Source of the DNA: a bacterium
GTDB lineage: Bacteria > Bdellovibrionota_C > UBA2361 > SZUA-149
NCBI GenBank assembly: GCA_003230795.1
Contig: QIGM01000163.1
Location: 1 to 6,530 of the forward strand
Length of the DNA: 6,530 nucleotides
Direction of reading: 5' to 3'
This document shows, piece by piece, positions 1-5,890 of this stretch (its first letter is position 1; each line of letters begins with the position of its first letter). The notes beneath the pieces are model-generated. The model ran no database searches and was not told the origin of the DNA. It saw only the letters and a program-made list of their open reading frames with translations. Made by a program: the position numbers and the translations under genes.

Positions 1-306
1 ACTCTCAGCTTGTCGCTCAGCAGTAGGAATTGAAATAACAACATCACCTAACTGCGAAGCCGCAAACTCTGCGCCTTCCCCCTCATTCAGGCAAAACGAT
101 AAGACATCAGTGGACTTATCGATACCTCTATAAGTCCGATTGAGCTCCTGCATTTCTGAATCGCTAGTAAGAAGGATGCTAAGCTCTGAATCCTCAGATC
201 CCAAGGCGCTTAAGAGTTTCTTTGCTACCTTTTGAATCTGATTTTTTGGAAGCCGACTCTTCAGTTGCTCCTCCGCTTCCTTCCTCAGCAGTAGCTCTAT
301 TTCCAT
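1..306 (-). CDS. ybeY: Endoribonuclease YbeY, N-terminal part (cut by window edge)
   Basis: YbeY is a metal-dependent RNase needed for 16S rRNA 3'-end maturation and ribosome quality control in the cytoplasm. The first 102 residues are visible. They carry the family block LNRTYRGIDKSTDVLSF (residues 55-71), with Arg60 matching the conserved Arg of E. coli YbeY, followed by LGDVVIS (86-92). The metal-binding His motif lies in the C-terminal part, off the left edge. The ATG at 306-304 is chosen because AGGAA sits 9 bases upstream and because it gives the usual ~50 residues before the YRG block. No in-frame stop blocks a longer form, but the fit to family length favours this ATG. The start lies inside the upstream 7TM-HD gene (113-base overlap, different frame). 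One small oddity is LSFC where most family members have LSFP. Identification is from conserved motifs and is firm despite truncation. Confidence 0.93.
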   Translation of the reverse strand, partial: MEIELLLRKEAEEQLKSRLPKNQIQKVAKKLLSALGSEDSELSILLTSDSEMQELNRTYRGIDKSTDVLSFCLNEGEGAEFAASQLGDVVISIPTAERQAES

Positions 307-2629
307 TTGCTTTAGTTCCTGACGGCTCGCTCGTAGTAGATTTTTTTGTTTCTTCTTCAGGGCTTGCCTTCTTTGAGGACTTTCCAATGGCCTTGCCCTC
401 TTTTCCTTTTTCCGCTGGCTCTGAGTATTCGATGCGTCGATGGTAGATTCCCGTGAGCACACGCGTAAACGACTTAGCTACTAAGTGAAGGTCTTTCAGC
501 GTAAGGGTACTTTCATCGAGTTCGCCACTGGCGAAGACCTTATTGATCATCTTCTGCACTAATCCTTGGATTTTAGCAGGCGTGGGGTCAGACAGTGTTC
601 GTGACGAAGCCTCTACTGAATCAGCCATCATCAGTATTCCGGCTTCTTTTGATTGAGGTTTTGGTCCTCCGTAACGATAGTTGCTTTCCTTCACATCGTC
701 TTCGGTCTCTGCATCTTTTAGGGCTTTATCGTAGAAGTACTCGATCAAAGCGGTTCCGTGATGCTGCGGGATGAAATCGATAATCGCTCTTGGTAAGCCG
801 GCTTTCTCAGCAAGCTCTACCCCGTCTTTCACATGAGTCTTAATAATCAGTGCGGACATAGAAGGAGTCAGTTTGTCGTGCCTATTCTCCTTCGTTTGAT
901 TCTCAACGAAGTAGGCCGGCTTTTTCATCTTCCCAACGTCGTGGTAGTAAGCGCCAACTCGGGTCAAAAGCGAACTTGCGCCAATCGCTTCAGCCGCGGC
1001 TTCTCCCATTTGGCCTATCACCATCGAGTGATTCCAAGTACCAGGGGCCTGTACTGACAACTCACGAAGAAGTGGATGATCAAGACTCGCGAGCTCTAGT
1101 AGCTTAATATCGGTAATGTATCCGCCAAAGTGTTCGGCAATTGGCGTAAGCCCAGCGGCAAGTATTCCCGAGAGCGCACCACCCACAATCGCCCAGAGCA
1201 CCCTGTTTGCCATTTCAGCTGTAGAGTATTCCGAAAACAGCAAGAGAAAACAAAACACAGTGACAACGTTCACCGCCGCTACTCGAAATCCCGCCCAAAT
1301 AAAAGCAGAACGTCGCGAGCATTGCCGCACTGCAATCGCTCCAATCGTGTTCCCCAGAACAATCATCACCAGGACAATCCAAGAATTCTCAAGGAAAAAT
1401 CCGGTAAGAAGCGAAAAACTCATCACGAACAAGAGCACTCCTGGCGCACCCAGAGTAACTTGCAGCAAGATTCCTGCTGCAGCTACCGGTGTTGCCAAGA
1501 TGTAAGTGCTTGGATCGAAGAGATAAAAGCTATAACTCAGGGAGTTAGAAAGCACCCAGAAGAGCTTCATCATAAGGAAGCTTCCGATAAGCGAAAAAGC
1601 GATCAGCACCAAATCTCTCGTTGGCACCACACGCTCATGCCAAAACTCAACCGTAAAAGAATACAATGTCATTAAGATCAGCGCGGACAGAATAAAATAA
1701 CCTGCCCACGCTCTCCAGGCATCTGCCGCATCGAAATCTTCATGTAAAAACTCGAGGCGCCTCTCCTGGCTTGCGGTGATCTTATCTCCGGCACGTACGA
1801 TTACTTCACCTTGCTTCACTCGGTAGTATACTTGCTCGACATTCCCTGCAGCAGCTGCTGCTCGAGCATCGGTTCGCTTGGTGTCAAATATTACGTTCGG
1901 TTTTAGTAAAGCCTGGATAAATTTATCGGCAAGAGAATCAAACACGGGGCCTTGAGCAAAACCGCGATTGGGAAAAGATGCTTCTGCAACTTCTGCTGCC
2001 TCACTCAGATCGTAGACTGCTGAAAATGAGCGAATAGGAGATTCCATACCGGATTGTAAATTAAACAATACTGCTCTCTGTCTCTCTTCGAGCACATTTT
2101 TGAGCGGCCGCTTGTTTGCTATAATCCCTGTTCGAAGAATCGGCGCTGCAATCGAGAGAACGGACTGCTCAAGGGATACCCAGACACTGCGGTCGAGGAC
2201 TCGATCCCACTCTTCGCCAACTAAATCTATACCAAAGCGACGCTCAAAGTTACTGCGCTCAGAGCGAATCTTACTGATCTCGCCATCTACCGAGAGATCA
2301 CTAAGCACAGAAAAGAAAGCTGCGAGCTCGGCGGCTATCGCGTCATCGTTACTGTCACTAATCGTAAATACTCGCCCTGCTTCCGCGACAGCCTCAGCGC
2401 GACGTCTCTCAGTGCCGAGAGTATCCTCAACAAGCACATCTCGAGGTGCTCGAACGGTATGCGTTGCGACCTCACCTTGTTTGTAAAGCACAGGGTTAAC
2501 TAAGTCGCTCACAACAGACGGAAGCGTCACAGAAAGAATCGCTACAGTTCCGAGCATCACGAAAATCGCAGCCCAGCCAAGTGATGATCCCTCAGAAATC
2601 GTAGGGAACAGCTTTTTTAGAAAACTCAT
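194..2629 (-). CDS. pgpH: 7TM-HD family membrane phosphodiesterase (PgpH/YqfF type, predicted c-di-AMP hydrolase)
   Basis: Characterised family members (Listeria PgpH) hydrolyse cyclic di-AMP to pApA with a cytoplasmic HD domain. Seen here, 811 residues: a membrane helix at about 18-40, a ~265-residue extracytoplasmic domain (about 41-305), a block of hydrophobic helices at about 307-500, and an HD domain at about 510-735. Predicted metal ligands are His534, His563-Asp564 (in YYHDVGK), His599, His623-His624 and Asp670. Their spacing fits the ligand set known for PgpH. The family core ends near IYHRRIEY (728-735). A ~75-residue Ser/Lys/Glu/Gly-rich tail follows, whose last 37 residues share DNA with the start of ybeY. 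The ATG overlaps the alaS stop (ATGA), and GAGGAA lies 8 bases upstream, so translation is probably coupled to alaS. Substrate is inferred from the family; no cyclase gene is present in the window to confirm it. Confidence 0.93.
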   Translation of the reverse strand: MSFLKKLFPTISEGSSLGWAAIFVMLGTVAILSVTLPSVVSDLVNPVLYKQGEVATHTVRAPRDVLVEDTLGTERRRAEAVAEAGRVFTISDSNDDAIAAELAAFFSVLSDLSVDGEISKIRSERSNFERRFGIDLVGEEWDRVLDRSVWVSLEQSVLSIAAPILRTGIIANKRPLKNVLEERQRAVLFNLQSGMESPIRSFSAVYDLSEAAEVAEASFPNRGFAQGPVFDSLADKFIQALLKPNVIFDTKRTDARAAAAAGNVEQVYYRVKQGEVIVRAGDKITASQERRLEFLHEDFDAADAWRAWAGYFILSALILMTLYSFTVEFWHERVVPTRDLVLIAFSLIGSFLMMKLFWVLSNSLSYSFYLFDPSTYILATPVAAAGILLQVTLGAPGVLLFVMSFSLLTGFFLENSWIVLVMIVLGNTIGAIAVRQCSRRSAFIWAGFRVAAVNVVTVFCFLLLFSEYSTAEMANRVLWAIVGGALSGILAAGLTPIAEHFGGYITDIKLLELASLDHPLLRELSVQAPGTWNHSMVIGQMGEAAAEAIGASSLLTRVGAYYHDVGKMKKPAYFVENQTKENRHDKLTPSMSALIIKTHVKDGVELAEKAGLPRAIIDFIPQHHGTALIEYFYDKALKDAETEDDVKESNYRYGGPKPQSKEAGILMMADSVEASSRTLSDPTPAKIQGLVQKMINKVFASGELDESTLTLKDLHLVAKSFTRVLTGIYHRRIEYSEPAEKGKEGKAIGKSSKKASPEEETKKSTTSEPSGTKANGNRATAEEGSGGATEESASKKSDSKGSKETLKRLGI
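316..320 (-). promoter_or_regulatory. Ribosome binding site for ybeY, inside the 7TM-HD coding sequence
   Basis: AGGAA on the minus strand, 9 bases before the ATG at 306-304. It supports translation starting well before the 7TM-HD stop codon and decides the ybeY start. It is short, so support is moderate. Confidence 0.5.
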
Positions 2630-5274
2630 TGTAGAAGTTCCTCAAAACGCTGAAGCGCCAGATCTATTTTCTCTGGATCGCCTCCACCAGCTTGCGCAAG
2701 GTCTGCTCGCCCGCCTCCCTTGCCTCCGATCTCAGCGGCCATTTCGCGAAGCAAGTTTCCTGCATGAAAACGTTCCGTGAGATCTTCAGTGACCGCCGTC
2801 AAGAGAGCAACCTTTCCATTCGCGACACTACCGAGAGCAATGCAGCCAGAGCCTAGTCGCTCTCGTAGATCGTCTGCCATCTCACGAAGCTGCTTCGGGC
2901 TCGCTTCGTCGATTTTCCCGATAACAACTTTTGTTCCATCATCGAGAGTCTTCGCCTGCTCAGCCAAGTCACCGCCCCGCGCCTGATTCGCTTGCTGCGA
3001 GGCACGTTGTAGTTGTTTTTCTAGCTCTCGGTTCTGTTCGAGCAGCTTCGTGGTTCGCTCAAGAAGACTTGATTCGTTCGCACCGAGCGCTGAAGCAAGA
3101 GCGTCAACGACTCTGCGCTGCTCCTTGAGTCGCTCAAGCGCTCCTCTACCAGCGACCGCTTCAACTCGGCGAACTCCAGAAGATATCGCCCCTTCCGAGA
3201 CTATGCGCACAACACCAATATCTCCAGATCTCTTCGCGTGAGTTCCACCGCATAGTTCTTTAGAACGTGGCCCTATGGAAACAACTCTGACTTCTTCACC
3301 ATACTTCTCACCAAAAAGAGCCTTTGCTCCTCCTTGCTTGGCATCATCAATCGACATCACCGAGGTATCAATCGGATGATTCTCCAAAATTTGTTGGTTA
3401 ACGATGTCTTCTATTTCTTCAAGCTGTGGACGAGTGATTGCTTCGAAGTGATCAAAGTCAAAACGAAGCGAGGAATCCGAAACGCGGGAACCGGCCTGCT
3501 TTACATGATCGCCGAGCACTTCTTGCAAGGCGAGGTGAAGTAAGTGTGTTGCACTATGGTTAACGCGAAGTCGTTCTCGACGAGATGTATCAACAGACAA
3601 ACGGACCTTATCGCCCTTCTTGATGCTACCTTCGTCAACGCTGCAAATATGAACGATGCTATCACCGCCTATTTTTTGCGTGTCGATGACATCAAGCGTC
3701 GCATCATTGGAGCTGATGCTTCCCGTATCACCAATTTGACCACCGGACTCCGCATAGAAAGGAGTATGCTCAGTGATAATCGCAAGCTGCATTCCAGCGG
3801 TTCCCGTTTTTTTCTCACCATCTTCGCTAAACATTCCGAGCACAGTGCTCTCGTATTCTTCGAATTCGTAGCCAACAAATTTAGAGGGTACGGGCTTGAC
3901 CGAACGTTGGAGAATTTGAGCAGTCTCGGTTGCCCGAGCAGAGCGTGAGCGTTCACGTTGACGCTCCATCTCAGCGGAGAATCCTTCTTTATCTACGCTG
4001 AGGCCGGCTGCGGATACAATGTCCTCGGTGAGATCGAGAGGAAAGCCGTAGGTATCATGGAGCTGAAATGCGGTGGTGCCAGGGAACACCTTGAGCGCTT
4101 GTTCGCGTAAGGTCGCTACTTCCTTATCGAGCATGCCCATACCGGCATCAAGCGTTGTCAAAAACTTCTCTTCTTCCAAGCGAATTGTTTTTTCAATCTT
4201 CGCCTGATGGCTAACAATCTCAGGATACGCTCCGCCCATAAGACTAACTACTTCTGAAGCGACCTTGTAGAGAAACGCTTCTTTAAGTCCAAGCGCTCGC
4301 GCATGTCGACACGCTCGCCGCACAAGCCGGCGAAGCACATAGCCACGTCCATCGCTGGAAGGACTGACTCCATCGGCAATGAGGAAGGTGCAGGCTCGCG
4401 CGTGATCCGCTATGACTCTCATAGCCACATCGTGAACATGCTGCGGAAGAGTCGAATCTTCCGGAGTGTACTCGTCACCTACGTAGGTTTTCCCAGAAAG
4501 CTTTTCTGCAACTGCAATAAGTCCGCGAAGTAGATCGGTATCATAATTCGCACGACCCTTTTGTTTAATCGCTGCTACCCGCTCCAATCCCATGCCGGTA
4601 TCAACCGAAGGTTTAGGTAAGGGATCAAGCTCACCCGCAGGGCTGCGGTTGAATTGCATGAATACGAGATTCCAGATCTCCATATACGTTCCATCATCGA
4701 GACGGAACTCGGTTTCGTTTTGGCCATCAACGTTATCGCCCAGATAATAGAAAATCTCGGAACACGGTCCGCAAGGACCGGTATCACCCATAGCCCAGAA
4801 ATTATCTTTTTCTCCGCAACGAAGAATCCGGTCTTTTGCCACATCGGTGTTCTTCGCCCAGAGCTTTGCAGCTTCGTCGTCATCTTCGTAAACCGTGACC
4901 CAAAGGCGATCCTTGGAAAGTTCAAGATTCTCTGTCACAAACTCCCAAGCATACTTGATGGCGTCTTCTTTGAAGTAATCACCAAAAGAGAAGTTTCCGA
5001 GCATCTCGAAGAAGGTGTGGTGCCGAGCTGTACGACCGACATTCTCTAAGTCGTTATGCTTACCGGAGATTCGTAGAGATTTCTGACATGTAGTGGCTCT
5101 AGAGTAGGATCGCTTTTCAGTACCAAGGAAGGTGTCCTTGAATGGAACCATGCCGGCATTGGTGAAGAGCAAGGTAGGATCGCCCAACGGCACGAGAGAC
5201 GCGCTCTCTACCCTAGTATGCTGCTTCGACTCAAAAAAACTGAGAAATGCCTCACGGATATCTTCGGTCTTCAA
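2626..5274 (-). CDS. alaS: Alanyl-tRNA synthetase
   Basis: Charges tRNA-Ala with alanine in the cytoplasm and edits mischarged Ser/Gly. The full-length 882 residues compare with 876 in E. coli. Seen in order: class II catalytic core with SGKHNDLENVG (70-80), motif 2 TARHHTFFEMLGNFSFGDYF (82-101), GDTGPCGPCSEI (163-174) and motif 3 GMGLER (227-232); a tRNA-recognition region with GRGYVLRRLVRRA (309-321); an editing domain with zinc-site residues His573, His577 (HSATH), Cys675 and His679 (CGGTH); a coiled coil at about 740-765; and a C-Ala domain ending with GGKGGGR (850-856). The start codon is TTG (5274-5272), with AGAGGA four bases upstream. The resulting N-terminus, MKTEDIREAFLSFFES, matches the usual family start, and no upstream ATG, GTG or TTG lies in frame before the stop at 5355-5353. 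Residues 63-66 read CQKS where most bacterial enzymes have SQ(K/R)C. A 276-base leader lies upstream and the 7TM-HD gene overlaps its end by 4 bases. Confidence 0.98.
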   Translation of the reverse strand: MKTEDIREAFLSFFESKQHTRVESASLVPLGDPTLLFTNAGMVPFKDTFLGTEKRSYSRATTCQKSLRISGKHNDLENVGRTARHHTFFEMLGNFSFGDYFKEDAIKYAWEFVTENLELSKDRLWVTVYEDDDEAAKLWAKNTDVAKDRILRCGEKDNFWAMGDTGPCGPCSEIFYYLGDNVDGQNETEFRLDDGTYMEIWNLVFMQFNRSPAGELDPLPKPSVDTGMGLERVAAIKQKGRANYDTDLLRGLIAVAEKLSGKTYVGDEYTPEDSTLPQHVHDVAMRVIADHARACTFLIADGVSPSSDGRGYVLRRLVRRACRHARALGLKEAFLYKVASEVVSLMGGAYPEIVSHQAKIEKTIRLEEEKFLTTLDAGMGMLDKEVATLREQALKVFPGTTAFQLHDTYGFPLDLTEDIVSAAGLSVDKEGFSAEMERQRERSRSARATETAQILQRSVKPVPSKFVGYEFEEYESTVLGMFSEDGEKKTGTAGMQLAIITEHTPFYAESGGQIGDTGSISSNDATLDVIDTQKIGGDSIVHICSVDEGSIKKGDKVRLSVDTSRRERLRVNHSATHLLHLALQEVLGDHVKQAGSRVSDSSLRFDFDHFEAITRPQLEEIEDIVNQQILENHPIDTSVMSIDDAKQGGAKALFGEKYGEEVRVVSIGPRSKELCGGTHAKRSGDIGVVRIVSEGAISSGVRRVEAVAGRGALERLKEQRRVVDALASALGANESSLLERTTKLLEQNRELEKQLQRASQQANQARGGDLAEQAKTLDDGTKVVIGKIDEASPKQLREMADDLRERLGSGCIALGSVANGKVALLTAVTEDLTERFHAGNLLREMAAEIGGKGGGRADLAQAGGGDPEKIDLALQRFEELLQ
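2638..2643 (-). promoter_or_regulatory. Ribosome binding site for the 7TM-HD gene, within the last alaS codons
   Basis: GAGGAA on the minus strand, 8 bases before the ATG at 2629-2627. It sits in the Glu-Glu codons near the AlaS C-terminus. With the ATGA stop/start overlap at 2629-2626 it supports translational coupling of alaS and the 7TM-HD gene. Confidence 0.65.
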
Positions 5275-5278
5275 TGCT

Positions 5279-5284
5279 TCCTCT
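5279..5284 (-). promoter_or_regulatory. Ribosome binding site deciding the TTG start of alaS
   Basis: AGAGGA on the minus strand, with four bases (AGCA) between it and the TTG at 5274-5272. The spacing is shorter than usual. Together with the non-ATG start this may make alaS initiation modest in strength, which is an inference. Confidence 0.55.
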
Positions 5285-5304
5285 CTGCTGTAGGTAATTT
5301 GATT

Positions 5305-5323
5305 GCGGCGAAATCGGCGCCAC
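5305..5323 (-). promoter_or_regulatory. Short stem-loop in the alaS leader
   Basis: On the minus strand GTGGCG (5323-5318) can pair with CGCCGC (5310-5305), with one G-U pair, around a 7-base loop. It lies about 30 bases before the alaS start. No T-run follows, so it is not an intrinsic terminator. It could be an RNA structure affecting translation. Confidence 0.4.
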
Positions 5324-5337
5324 GGGGCTTTGGTAGT

Positions 5338-5391
5338 ATACCTTATATCCCCTCAATTGGAGCCAGGAATACCAGCATAGAAATAAGGTAT
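5338..5391. repeat. Perfect 9-bp inverted repeat upstream of alaS
   Basis: ATACCTTAT at 5338-5346 and its exact reverse complement ATAAGGTAT at 5383-5391, separated by 36 bases. It lies 64-117 bases before the alaS start. A smaller imperfect dyad (CTC AATTG GAG) sits inside the spacer. It could be a pair of protein-binding half sites or the outer stem of a leader RNA. E. coli AlaRS is known to repress its own gene through a palindrome near the promoter, so an analogous role is possible but is only inference. Confidence 0.55.
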
Positions 5392-5398
5392 TATCAAT

Positions 5399-5449
5399 GC
5401 ACCGCTCAGCGGCAGTGCCCGACTGGCCGTGCGCAGGCCTAGATGCCTG
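5399..5449. repeat. G+C-rich block with two hairpins
   Basis: 35 of the 50 bases at 5401-5450 are G or C, against 15 of 50 just to the right and 20 of 50 just to the left. CAGGC (5434-5438) pairs with GCCTG (5445-5449) over a 6-base loop. CCGC (5402-5405) pairs with GCGG (5409-5412) over a 3-base loop, extendable by GCA/TGC with a 3-base bulge. GGCC at 5425-5428 and 5436-5439 allows alternative pairings. No T-run follows on either strand. Function unknown: REP-like element, small structured RNA or part of the alaS leader are all possible. Confidence 0.4.
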
Positions 5450-5490
5450 TAATAACTATGATTTAATGGAATTTACTAGGATTATCGAAC

Positions 5491-5516
5491 AGCTAGGCAT
5501 GCTGCTTATACTAGCT
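5491..5516. repeat. 6-bp inverted repeat AGCTAG/CTAGCT
   Basis: AGCTAG at 5491-5496 and CTAGCT at 5511-5516 with a 14-base spacer that itself contains the palindrome GCATGC (5497-5502). It lies 35-60 bases beyond the acidic-tail gene stop. No T-run follows on the minus strand, so it does not look like an intrinsic terminator. It may be chance. Confidence 0.3.
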
Positions 5517-5540
5517 ACCCAGGCGAGCTTAAGATTAAAA

Positions 5541-5560
5541 ACTCAGTAAACTACTCAGTA
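5541..5560. repeat. 8-bp direct repeat around the acidic-tail gene stop
   Basis: ACTCAGTA occurs at 5541-5548 and again at 5553-5560, a 12-base period that spans the TAG stop codon of the small gene. It looks like a small tandem duplication at the gene end; no function is evident. Confidence 0.45.
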
Positions 5561-5838
5561 TAAAATTCTTCTTCCTCGTCTTCGTCTTCTTCCTCCTCTT
5601 CTTCCCCGTCCTCTTCGTCTTCTTCGTAAGCGATTCCAGGAGTAACAGAGGACACGTCAAAGAGGAGTTGAATCTGACCTTCTTCATCCTTAAGGACGAC
5701 TGTCGGCCCTAATCGGCTATCGGAAGTACCCAAATCAATTGAAGCAAACAGGCCGCCAAAGGCATGTTCCGTGGTTCGAGTCAGAACGGTAACTTCCTGG
5801 CCCAATAGTTCCTGCGCTAAATCTTTAATAGTGCTCAC
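5551..5838 (-). CDS. Small protein of unknown function with an acidic C-terminal tail
   Basis: I do not recognise this 95-residue protein. Residues 1-70 look like a compact, mostly beta-strand domain: a short helix (4-12), then strand-like stretches at about 15-21, 25-35, 46-50 and 55-67, with glycines at turns. This pattern recalls an Sm-like small barrel, but that is a guess from shape only. Residues 72-91 are Glu or Asp at 19 of 20 positions, and the protein ends FYTE. There is no signal peptide or membrane segment, so it is probably cytoplasmic. The start is GTG (5838-5836), with a strong GGAGG six bases upstream, which supports a real, translated gene. It lies 52 bases after the HAD gene on the same strand and 276 bases before alaS. 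The acidic tail could mimic nucleic acid or mediate binding to a basic partner, which is inference. Confidence 0.8.
   Translation of the reverse strand: MSTIKDLAQELLGQEVTVLTRTTEHAFGGLFASIDLGTSDSRLGPTVVLKDEEGQIQLLFDVSSVTPGIAYEEDEEDGEEEEEEDEDEEEEFYTE
5566..5626. repeat. Pyrimidine/purine tract encoding the acidic tail
   Basis: On the plus strand 56 of 61 bases are C or T. The minus strand is the matching GAA/GAG/GAC codon run. The low complexity makes in-frame length change by replication slippage plausible. It contains AGGAGG (complement of 5591-5596), a perfect Shine-Dalgarno core, but no usable start codon follows, so it is not an initiation site. Confidence 0.7.
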
Positions 5839-5844
5839 GGCAAT

Positions 5845-5849
5845 CCTCC
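5845..5849 (-). promoter_or_regulatory. Strong ribosome binding site deciding the GTG start of the acidic-tail gene
   Basis: GGAGG on the minus strand, six bases before the GTG at 5838-5836. It is the best Shine-Dalgarno site in the window and fixes the start of the 95-residue gene. Confidence 0.75.
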
Positions 5850-5890
5850 GAAGTTCAGTAGGCTGGGACTCTAGTCTGAAGTTGATCGCT

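Larger units (their letters stand above)
5275..5550 (-). promoter_or_regulatory. 276-base non-coding region upstream of alaS (presumed promoter and leader)
   Basis: This is the only gap above 60 bases between genes. It lies between the acidic-tail gene stop and the alaS TTG. I see no supportable ORF, tRNA or T-box (no TGGNACCGCG-like antiterminator element next to a terminator). It holds several inverted repeats, listed separately, and a G+C-rich block in A+T-rich flanks. Two minus-strand GATAAT hexamers (5486-5481 and 5395-5390) could be -10 boxes, but neither has a good -35 box at 16-18 bases. A promoter here is likely from context only. Confidence 0.5.

Noticed and set aside
1116..1675. 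Two plus-strand open frames of 129 and 181 codons antisense to the membrane part of the 7TM-HD gene
   Set aside because: They lie opposite a well-supported gene, have Arg/His/Ser/Gln-rich or otherwise random composition, and show no recognisable motif.
1848..1861. 14-bp perfect palindrome GCAGCAGCTGCTGC
   Set aside because: It falls in a run of Ala codons in the 7TM-HD gene; repeated GCA/GCT codons make such a palindrome by themselves.
3544..3948. Plus-strand open frame of 134 codons antisense to alaS, and a 95-codon minus-strand frame inside alaS (3669-3956)
   Set aside because: Both overlap the editing-domain region of a clear alaS, lack family motifs, and look like shadows of the real frame.
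5390..5486. Two minus-strand GATAAT hexamers as -10 boxes for alaS
   Set aside because: At 16-18 base spacing the upstream hexamers (such as ATAAGC and GCACTG) are poor -35 boxes, so neither is called as a promoter.
5439..5514. Four CTAG tetramers clustered in the spacer
   Set aside because: CTAG also occurs several times elsewhere in the window, so the cluster is not clearly unusual.
5275..5550. T-box riboswitch or intrinsic terminator in the alaS leader
   Set aside because: No T-box core sequence and no G+C stem followed by a T-run on the minus strand could be found.
5839..5890. Possible hairpin (TTCAG/CTGAA) between the HAD and acidic-tail genes
   Set aside because: Only five base pairs across a long loop with no T-run; not distinguishable from chance.
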